Shown piece after piece: positions 1 through 5,648 of a DNA stretch of 5,648 bases. Source of the stretch: Sulfuritalea sp. (lineage in GTDB: Bacteria > Pseudomonadota > Gammaproteobacteria > Burkholderiales > Rhodocyclaceae); the NCBI GenBank assembly GCA_022843505.1, contig JALHNN010000202.1, forward strand, positions 1-5,648. Direction: 5' to 3'. Under the pieces are notes generated by a model. The model did not search any database, was not told where the DNA came from, and was given only the letters and a program-made list of their open reading frames with translations. Position numbers and translations under genes: made by a program. How positions within the stretch are numbered: the stretch's first letter is position 1; the number at the start of each line of letters is the position of its first letter.

Positions 1-1339
<1,339 letters not shown>

Positions 1340-1343
<4 letters not shown>

Positions 1344-2974
1344 CCGGCGCCAGGGACTTCGGCGAGTTCGACTACGTCATCGCCGGCGGCGGCACGGCCG
1401 GCTGCACCCTGGCCAACCGCCTCTCGGCCGATCCCGAGGTGACGGTGCTGCTGCTCGAAGCCGGCGGCAAGGACGACTGGATCTGGATCCACATCCCCAT
1501 CGGCTACCTCAAGTGCATCAACAACCCGCGCACGGACTGGTGCTACAAGACCGAGGCCGAGCCGGGCCTCAACGGCCGCTCGATCATCTATGCCCGCGGC
1601 AAGGTGCTGGGCGGCTGCTCGTCGATCAACGGCATGCTCTACCTGCGCGGCCAGGTGCGCGACTACGAAGAATGGGCGCAGATCACCGGCGACTCGCGCT
1701 GGAACTGGGACAGCGTGCTGCCCATCTTCAAACGGAGCGAGGACTACTGGGGCGGTGCCGATGAAATGCACGGCGATCAGGGCGAATGGCGCGTCGAAAA
1801 GCAGCGACTGCACTGGGACATCCTCGACCGCTACACCGAGGCCGCGCAACAGGCCGGCATTCCCTTCAAGTCCGACTACAACCGCGGCGACAATTTCGGC
1901 ATCGGCCACTTCGAGGTGAACCAGAAGAAGGGCGTGCGCTGGAACGCTTCCAAGGCCATGCTGCGCCCGGTATTGCACCGGCCCAACCTGAAGGTCGTCA
2001 CCGGCGCGCTGATCGACAAGCTGGTGATGGAGGGCAGGGAGGCGCGCGGCGTCGAATTCAGCCTCGGCGGCCAGGGTGACACTCGCCATCGCGTCACGGC
2101 GCGCATCGAGACCCTGCTCACGGCCGGCGCCATCGGTTCCCCGATCATCCTGCAGCGTTCCGGCATCGGCCCCGGCGCGCTGTTGCAGAATCGCGGCGTG
2201 CCGCTGCTGCATGAAAGCCCGGGCGTCGGCGGCAACCTGCAGGACCACCTGCAGTTGCGCATGATATTCAAGGTGCATGGCATCACCACGCTCAACCAGC
2301 GCGCCGGCAGCCTCTGGGGCAAGGCGATGATGGGCCTCGAATACGCGCTGTTCCGCAGCGGCCCCCTGTCGATGGCGCCCAGCCAGCTCGGCGGCTTTTT
2401 CCATTCCTCGCCCGAGGTGGCCACGCCGGATCTCGAGTTCCACGTCCAGCCGCTGTCGCTGGAGAAGTTCGGGGACCCGCTGCATCCCTTTCCCGCCTTC
2501 ACCGCCAGCGTCTGCAACCTGCGGCCGAGTTCGCGCGGCGTGGTGCATATCCGCGACCGCAATCCGGCCACCGCGCCGATCATCGCGCCGAACTACCTGT
2601 CGACCGACAACGACCGCCTGGTCGCGGCGCGCGCCCTGCGCCTGACGCGCAACATCGTCGCCCAGCCGGCGATGGCGCCCTACCGGCCCCAGGAGCACCA
2701 GCCCGGCGCGCAGAAGCAGAGCGACGCGGAACTGGCCAGAGCAGCCGGCGACATCGGCACCACCATCTTCCATCCCACCTGCACCTGCGCCATGGGCCGG
2801 GCGGACGACCCGAACGCGGTGGTCGACTCCGAACTGCGCGTGCGCGGCATAGCCCGCCTGCGCGTGGTCGATGCCTCGATCATGCCGACCATCACCTCGG
2901 GCAATACCAATGCGCCGACGGTGATGATCGCCGAGCGCGGCGCGCAACTGATCCGCGCGGCGCGGAAGGTGTAG
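1340..2974 (+). CDS. hpdH: GMC-family FAD-dependent alcohol dehydrogenase, probable 3-hydroxypropionate dehydrogenase
   Basis: This is a 544-residue FAD flavoprotein of the glucose-methanol-choline family. The N-terminal Rossmann motif is VIAGGGTAGCTLANRL (13-28), ending in LLLEAGG. GMC signature 1 is GKVLGGCSSINGMLYLRG (from 87), and signature 2 is GAIGSPIILQRSGIG (263-277). The catalytic pair is His478 in HPTCTCAMG and Asn522 in TSGNTNAP, the His/Asn arrangement of choline-dehydrogenase-like members. GTG at 1340 is the only workable start: it overlaps the mmsA stop (GTGA), there is no in-frame ATG or GTG close upstream, and the FAD motif begins only 12 residues later. Translation is probably coupled to mmsA, with a weak GGTGA at 1331-1335. 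Adjacency to mmsA matches the described hpdH-mmsA 3-hydroxypropionate catabolic genes, so that substrate is inferred. Choline or another alcohol cannot be excluded from motifs alone. No signal peptide or membrane segment is evident. The stop codon lies in a REP element. Confidence 0.9.
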
Positions 2975-3024
2975 GAGCCAGCTTGCTGGCGAACCGCATC
3001 AATCGCGAGCAAGCTCGCTCCTAC
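2971..3024. repeat. REP doublet (REPIN) between the GMC and MBL genes
   Basis: Two 22-nt REP-like units lie in opposite orientation, at 2971-2992 and 3003-3024, with a 10-nt spacer. Each begins, read inward from its outer end, with GTAGGAGC, the GTAG head typical of REPs mobilised by RAYT (TnpA-REP) proteins. The left unit folds as GCCAGC-TT-GCTGGC (2977-2990), and the right as GCGAGC-AA-GCTCGC (3007-3020). Aligned as inverted copies, the units differ at only two positions, and both are paired with each other in the local hairpin. A longer hairpin across the whole doublet is also possible. Such elements are non-autonomous and often sit at 3' ends of genes, where they can stabilise mRNA or attenuate transcription. 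No RAYT gene is in the window. Confidence 0.85.
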
Positions 3025-3038
3025 CTGAAAATCACACC

Positions 3039-3989
3039 ATGCCCAATCCGCTGATCGATTACCACAACGGCATCTACGCCTTCGATGCCGGCTACGTACG
3101 GCCCCTGCTGGCGGCGATCCACCTGATCGAGAGCGAGGGGCGCACCGCCTTCGTCGATACCGCCAACTTCGAGGTCATGCCGCAGGCACTGGCGGCACTC
3201 GACGCCCGTGGCCTGGGACCGGCGAGCGTGGACTACGTGATCCTGACCCACATCCACCTCGACCATGCCGGCGGCGCCGGGGTGATGATGGAGGCCTTTC
3301 CCAACGCCAGACTGGTGGTGCATCCGCGCGGCGCGCGGCACATGGTCGAGCCATCGAAACTGATGGCCGGCGTCGAGGGCGTGTATGGCCAGGAGCGTGC
3401 CCGGCGCATGTACGGCAGCCTGATTCCCATCCCCGCCGAGCGCATCATCGAGGCCCACGACAACACGGTGCTCAGGCTCGGTTCGCGTGAGCTGCTGTGC
3501 ATCGACGCGCCCGGCCACGCCAGGCACCACATCGCCATCGTCGACCGCCAGTCATCAGGCATTTTCACCGGCGATACCTTCGGCATCTCCTACCGCGAGC
3601 TCGACGTCGATGGCCGGCCGCTGATCATGCCCTCCTCGACGCCGATCCAGTTCGACCCGGACGAGATGCGCGCCTCGATCGAACGCATGCTGTCCTTTAA
3701 TCCCGACGCGGTCTACCTGACCCACTTCAGCCGGCTGGCACCGCCGGCCGAGCTGGGGCGGAAAGTGCTGCGCCTGCTCGACCGCTATGTCGACATCGCC
3801 CTCGGTGCCAGCGCCGCCGAGGACAAGACGGCGGTGATACGCGAGGGCCTGACCCGGCTGCTGCTGGACGAGGCGCGCCACCACGGCGTGCGCATCTCGG
3901 ACCAGAACATCCTCGAAATCTGGCACCTCGACCTGGAACTCAACGCCCAGGGCCTGGCCTACTGGCTGGAGTCGCAGGAAGCGGCCTGA
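3039..3989 (+). CDS. MBL-fold metallo-hydrolase, substrate unknown
   Basis: This is a 316-residue metallo-beta-lactamase-fold protein with a complete set of likely metal ligands. THIHLDHAGG gives His71, His73, Asp75 and His76; GHARHH gives His160; GDTFG gives Asp179; and LTHFS gives His229. This is the binuclear HxHxDH pattern of hydrolytic family members. There is no signal peptide, so it is probably cytoplasmic. The C-terminal 80 or so residues are a helical extension ending in NAQGLAYWLESQEAA. The ATG at 3039 is chosen because the next residues (NPLIDYHNGIYAFDAG) form the expected first strand region of the domain. No Shine-Dalgarno sequence is visible in the 14 bases between the REPIN and the ATG. 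It lies in the same direction as hpdH, 64 bp downstream, and may be transcribed with it. Thioesters, lactones and other esters are hydrolysed by relatives, and the sequence does not decide between them. Confidence 0.85.
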   Translation: MPNPLIDYHNGIYAFDAGYVRPLLAAIHLIESEGRTAFVDTANFEVMPQALAALDARGLGPASVDYVILTHIHLDHAGGAGVMMEAFPNARLVVHPRGARHMVEPSKLMAGVEGVYGQERARRMYGSLIPIPAERIIEAHDNTVLRLGSRELLCIDAPGHARHHIAIVDRQSSGIFTGDTFGISYRELDVDGRPLIMPSSTPIQFDPDEMRASIERMLSFNPDAVYLTHFSRLAPPAELGRKVLRLLDRYVDIALGASAAEDKTAVIREGLTRLLLDEARHHGVRISDQNILEIWHLDLELNAQGLAYWLESQEAA

Positions 3990-4000
3990 GGCCTTCGTTT
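3978..4000 (+). terminator. Weak candidate terminator hairpin at the convergent gene ends
   Basis: GGCC-TGA-GGCC (3983-3993) forms a short stem whose loop is the MBL stop codon. A two-base bulge and an outer GAA/TTC pairing extend it, and GTTT follows at 3997-4000. The stem is short and the T-run is only three bases, so intrinsic termination for the MBL gene is possible but not convincing. Confidence 0.25.
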
Positions 4001-4592
4001 ACAGGATCTGCGCCGCCTCCTCGAAGGCCAGGCGCGGGCCGCGCGGATAGTGGCCGCCCGCTTCGAGGCCATAGCCCATGTTGATGATGAAGTTGGACTT
4101 CCAGCGGCCGTCGGGGAAGAACTCGGCATCCACCCTGGCCGCATCGAAGCCGCTCATCGGTCCGCAATCCAGCCCCAGGGAACGCGCGGCCAGCATCAGG
4201 TAGGCGCCCTGCAGCGAACTGTTGCGGAAGGCCGTGGACTCGGACAACGGCAGGTTGTCGGCGAAGATGGGACGCGCGTCGTAGGCCTTGAACTGCGTCG
4301 GTAGGAGGTCATAGAAGCGGGTATCCATGGCGACGATCACGGTCAGCGGCGCCTTGCGCGTCTTTTCCGCGTTGGCGGCGATCATCGACGGAATCAGCCG
4401 CTCGCGCGCCGCGCCGCTGCGCAGGAAGACATAGCGCCCCGGCTGGGCGTTCATCGAGGTCGGCCCCCACTTCAGCAGGTCGTAGAGGTCGCGGACGGTC
4501 TGTTCGCTCACCGGCTGGTCGGTGAACTTGTTGAAGGTGTGGGCTTCGCGGAAGAGCTGGTCGAGGACGGCGGGATCGAATACGGGTTTCAT
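3999..4592 (-). CDS. rutE: Malonic semialdehyde reductase, RutE-like (nitroreductase fold, FMN)
   Basis: This 197-residue protein matches the RutE/HadB subgroup of the nitroreductase superfamily (E. coli RutE is 196 residues). RutE reduces malonic semialdehyde to 3-hydroxypropionate in uracil degradation. Family landmarks are LLKWGPTSMNAQPGR (39-53, the N-terminal FMN-contacting region), FYDLLP, TAFRNSSLQGAYLM (120-133), LGLDCGPMSGFDAARVD (139-155), KSNFIINMGYG (165-175) and the RGPRLAFEEA tail. The reading frame is open for 47 more codons upstream. The ATG at 4592 is preferred because the family starts there, a GGAG lies 5 bases ahead, and the extra residues look unrelated to the family. No other rut gene is in the window. 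It converges on the MBL gene with 9 bp between stop codons. The neighbouring mmsA-hpdH pair suggests a role at the same intermediate (inference). A different enal or nitro substrate is possible. Confidence 0.88.
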   Translation of the reverse strand: MKPVFDPAVLDQLFREAHTFNKFTDQPVSEQTVRDLYDLLKWGPTSMNAQPGRYVFLRSGAARERLIPSMIAANAEKTRKAPLTVIVAMDTRFYDLLPTQFKAYDARPIFADNLPLSESTAFRNSSLQGAYLMLAARSLGLDCGPMSGFDAARVDAEFFPDGRWKSNFIINMGYGLEAGGHYPRGPRLAFEEAAQIL

Positions 4593-4597
4593 GCGGG

Positions 4598-4601
4598 CTC
4601 C
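4598..4601 (-). promoter_or_regulatory. Ribosome binding site deciding the rutE start
   Basis: On the minus strand GGAG is followed by 5 bases and then ATG (4592-4590). This supports the 197-residue start over the longer open frame that reaches 4733. Confidence 0.6.
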
Positions 4602-4660
4602 GGTCGGGTGGCGGGATTGCGGGAGCTCCAACATTACCTGTTTTCGCCTTCGGCCGCTGC

Positions 4661-4672
4661 AATCGGCCGATT
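4661..4672. repeat. 12-bp perfect palindrome, possible operator
   Basis: AATCGGCCGATT is its own reverse complement. It lies 68 bp upstream of the rutE-like start codon, where a regulator controlling that gene could bind. No regulator family is recognisable from the sequence. Confidence 0.3.
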
Positions 4673-4697
4673 CGATGACGGTTTTTGCCTGCGACCA

Positions 4698-4741
4698 TTT
4701 GTCGCAGCGCAGCAGGGAACACCCTGTCTTCACTTCGTTTT
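4698..4741 (+). repeat. Direct repeat, copy 1 of 2 (44 nt)
   Basis: This copy matches 4836-4879 at 39 of 44 positions with no gaps. The 3' end, TGTCTTCACTTCGTTTT, is identical in both. The copy also contains CAGGG-AACA-CCCTG (4713-4726), a small hairpin that is degraded in copy 2. Confidence 0.8.
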
Positions 4742-4759
4742 AGTTCCGGCCGCTGCGCT

Positions 4760-4782
4760 TGACGCCGATGAGGCCGGCGTCA
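4760..4782. repeat. Inverted repeat between the two direct-repeat copies
   Basis: TGACGCCG (4760-4767) and CGGCGTCA (4775-4782) are perfect reverse complements separated by 7 bases. No T-run follows on either strand, so an intrinsic terminator is unlikely. A protein-binding site or RNA hairpin is possible. Confidence 0.5.
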
Positions 4783-4835
4783 GCCTTCACTGAAACTCGT
4801 TCGAGCCGCATCTTCGCTTCTCCGCCCTGTGAGCT

Positions 4836-4879
4836 TTTGTCGCGGCGCAACAGGGAACCACTTGTCTTCACTTCGTTTT
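4836..4879 (+). repeat. Direct repeat, copy 2 of 2 (44 nt)
   Basis: This second copy starts 138 bp after copy 1, with five substitutions, three of them clustered in the centre (ACCC versus CACT). It ends two bases before the candidate FNR/ANR half-site TTGTC. Confidence 0.8.
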
Positions 4880-4880
4880 C

Positions 4881-4923
4881 TTGTCCTGAATCAATTACCC
4901 GGGCACCCCCTGACGGCTATCTT
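4881..4923 (+). promoter_or_regulatory. Candidate FNR/ANR-type promoter of the oxidase operon
   Basis: TTGTC-CTGA-ATCAA (4881-4894) matches the FNR/ANR consensus TTGAT-N4-ATCAA at 8 of 10 defined positions, with one perfect half-site. TATCTT (4918-4923) is a plausible -10. It would place transcription start near 4930, so the box is centred at about -42, close to the -41.5 of class II activation. An oxygen-responsive promoter suits a terminal oxidase. The left half-site is imperfect and the -10 matches only 4 of 6, so this is tentative. Confidence 0.4.
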
Positions 4924-4957
4924 CGCAGCCACGGGTTTTTGTGTTTCCGATTCAACC

Positions 4958-4973
4958 GCGCGCTGCAGCGCGC
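4958..4973. repeat. 16-bp perfect GC palindrome in the oxidase leader
   Basis: GCGCGCTGCAGCGCGC is fully self-complementary and can form a 6-bp stem with a TGCA loop. It ends 22 bases before the small-protein ATG and 9 bases before its ribosome binding site, so it could act as an mRNA hairpin or an operator. Confidence 0.5.
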
Positions 4974-4982
4974 CAACCGTTT

Positions 4983-4988
4983 AGAGGG
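4983..4988 (+). promoter_or_regulatory. Ribosome binding site for the small membrane protein
   Basis: AGAGGG lies 7 bases before the ATG at 4996. This fixes the start there and rules out the in-frame ATG at 4759, whose added residues come from the repeat region. Confidence 0.7.
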
Positions 4989-4995
4989 CAGAGCC

Positions 4996-5145
4996 ATGGC
5001 GAATGACAACGACGACGATGTTCCTTTCATGCAGAAGTTGCTGGACAACCACTTCCTGCTCCTGTTCCTCGGGGTGGCCTCTCCCGGAATCCTCTACATC
5101 CTCTGGGGCGTGATCGACATCATGAGCGTCCCGCTCGCCAAGTAA
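4996..5145 (+). CDS. Small single-helix membrane protein, candidate oxidase small subunit
   Basis: This 49-residue protein has an acidic, soluble N-terminus (DNDDD, 4-8) followed by one hydrophobic segment, about residues 20-43 (from FLLLFLGVASPGILYILWG). The helix contains a Pro-Gly pair (30-31) and an Asp at 41, and the tail SVPLAK is short and basic. The start at 4996 has a good ribosome binding site. The stop is 27 bp before the gene for cytochrome c oxidase subunit II, so the two are almost certainly co-transcribed. B-family (ba3) oxidases carry a one-helix subunit IIa, and the size, topology and position here fit a functional counterpart. I see no sequence motif proving homology to the Thermus IIa subunit. 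The alternative is an assembly or stability factor of the same oxidase. Confidence 0.75.
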   Translation: MANDNDDDVPFMQKLLDNHFLLLFLGVASPGILYILWGVIDIMSVPLAK

Positions 5146-5160
5146 GCCTTTCAGTCAATC

Positions 5161-5167
5161 AGGGAGA
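5161..5167 (+). promoter_or_regulatory. Ribosome binding site for oxidase subunit II
   Basis: AGGGAGA lies 5 bases upstream of the ATG at 5173 and supports that start. Confidence 0.75.
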
Positions 5168-5172
5168 AACCT

Positions 5173-5648
5173 ATGAGCGCAATCCTGCCGCCGACAGAGC
5201 GGTTGTGGTGGAAGCAGCCGATCGCAGGCCAGGAATGGGCCTGGATCGGCATCGCCTTCGTCTGGGCCATGATCATGTTCATCATGATGGTGTATTGGCA
5301 CATCAACGGAAAGCAGAACCTTTCCAACGAGGTGTACAAGACCACCACGGAGATGTTCACCGCCAAGACGGAAGCCTTCGTCAAGGAAAACACCATCCGC
5401 ACCGAGACCGACCAGCAGATCCCGGTCGCCAAGCCCAATGCCAAGGGCGAAGCCTTCCTGCTGGCGCGCCTGTGGTCCTGGTACCCGATCCTCGAGCTGG
5501 AAGCCGGCAAGACCTACAAGATCCACCTCTCGGCGGTCGATTACAACCACGGCTTCTCGCTGCAGCCGACCAACATCAATATCCAGGTCATCCCCGGCTA
5601 TGAGCATGTGGTCAAGATGACGCCGACCAAGGCGGGCACCTACGCCAT
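5173..5648 (+). CDS. Cytochrome c oxidase subunit II, CuA domain, ba3-like; 3'-truncated by window edge
   Basis: This is the membrane-anchored electron-entry subunit of a heme-copper oxidase; it receives electrons at a CuA centre and passes them to subunit I. The visible 158 residues have a short N-terminus (MSAILPPTERLWWKQP) and a single transmembrane helix (about 22-43). A charged linker (about 45-92) leads to a cupredoxin domain with the aromatic stretch LWSWYPI (100-106). DYNHGFSLQPTNINIQVIPG follows, where His126 is the expected first CuA ligand. The HGF...TNIN...V.PG pattern resembles subunit II of Thermus ba3 (B-family) oxidase, not the two-helix A-family form. The CxxxC and remaining His/Met ligands should lie just past the window end. 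There is no lipoprotein signal. An open frame runs to the edge with no stop. Subunit I is expected immediately downstream. A CuA-type quinol or nitric-oxide reductase subunit is a less likely alternative. Confidence 0.88.
   Translation, partial: MSAILPPTERLWWKQPIAGQEWAWIGIAFVWAMIMFIMMVYWHINGKQNLSNEVYKTTTEMFTAKTEAFVKENTIRTETDQQIPVAKPNAKGEAFLLARLWSWYPILELEAGKTYKIHLSAVDYNHGFSLQPTNINIQVIPGYEHVVKMTPTKAGTYA

Larger units (their letters stand above)
4593..4995. other. 403-bp divergent intergenic region, repeat-rich, no gene seen
   Basis: This stretch separates the divergently oriented rutE-like gene and the oxidase genes. It is less GC-rich than its neighbours. Frames open across it show no recognisable protein features. 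It holds a 12-bp palindrome (4661-4672), a small inverted repeat (4689-4707), two copies of a 44-nt direct repeat (4698-4741 and 4836-4879), another inverted repeat (4760-4782), a candidate FNR/ANR box with a -10 (4881-4923), and a 16-bp GC palindrome in the presumed oxidase leader (4958-4973). Confidence 0.7.

Noticed and set aside
1876..2583. 235-codon minus-strand open frame
   Set aside because: Its composition is that of a shadow frame (Arg, Ser, Pro, Cys-rich), and it lies wholly inside the GMC gene.
3021..3530. 169-codon antisense open frame opposite the MBL gene
   Set aside because: The MBL metal-ligand motifs on the plus strand establish the real frame; the antisense product has no recognisable feature.
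4593..4733. 47-codon N-terminal extension of the rutE-like gene
   Set aside because: The family starts at the ATG at 4592 with a GGAG ahead of it; the extension runs through the repeat region and has no matching family sequence.
4698..4879. CRISPR-like array
   Set aside because: There are only two imperfect copies with a single 94-nt interval, so there is no array of regular spacers.
4898..4940. CCCG...CGGG followed by TTTTT, resembling a terminator
   Set aside because: The stem is only 4 bp with a large asymmetric internal loop, and the region is better explained as the oxidase promoter.
4759..4995. 79-codon N-terminal extension of the small membrane protein
   Set aside because: It crosses direct-repeat copy 2 and the candidate promoter; the ATG at 4996 has a proper ribosome binding site.
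5205..5603. 132-codon plus-strand open frame inside oxidase subunit II
   Set aside because: It is an Arg/His/Gln-rich shadow; the +1 frame starting at 5173 carries the transmembrane helix and CuA motif and stays open to the edge.

Overview
The window is high-GC, tightly packed proteobacterial DNA. The codon usage and gene content suggest a beta- or gammaproteobacterium. The oxidase proteins at the right end look like those of Rhodocyclaceae-type betaproteobacteria, while the GTAG-headed REP doublet is best known from Pseudomonas and relatives. I cannot place the genus from sequence alone. Six protein genes are supported, two of them cut by the window edges.

Left half (1-2974, + strand): the 3' part of mmsA, a CoA-acylating (methyl)malonate-semialdehyde dehydrogenase, overlaps by 4 bp a GTG-started GMC-family FAD alcohol dehydrogenase. 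This pair resembles the hpdH-mmsA 3-hydroxypropionate catabolic pair known from Pseudomonas denitrificans. The GMC enzyme would oxidise 3-hydroxypropionate to malonate semialdehyde, and MmsA would convert that to acetyl-CoA. The GMC stop codon lies inside a REP doublet (REPIN, 2971-3024). A metallo-beta-lactamase-fold hydrolase of unknown substrate follows (3039-3989).

Middle (3990-4592, - strand): a RutE-like malonic semialdehyde reductase of the nitroreductase fold converges on the MBL gene with a 9-bp gap. It would run the reverse of the GMC reaction, so three of the four left-hand genes may meet at malonate semialdehyde.

Right part (4593-5648): a 403-bp divergent intergenic region holds a 44-nt imperfect direct repeat, several inverted repeats and a plausible FNR/ANR-type promoter. 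It precedes the start of a terminal oxidase operon: a 49-residue single-helix membrane protein (candidate small subunit), then a CuA-type cytochrome c oxidase subunit II resembling the ba3 (B-family) type, cut by the window end.

Most genes belong to recognisable families. The less ordinary signals are the REPIN that supplies a stop codon and abuts the next start, the repeat-rich intergenic region, and the small membrane protein encoded ahead of the CuA subunit.
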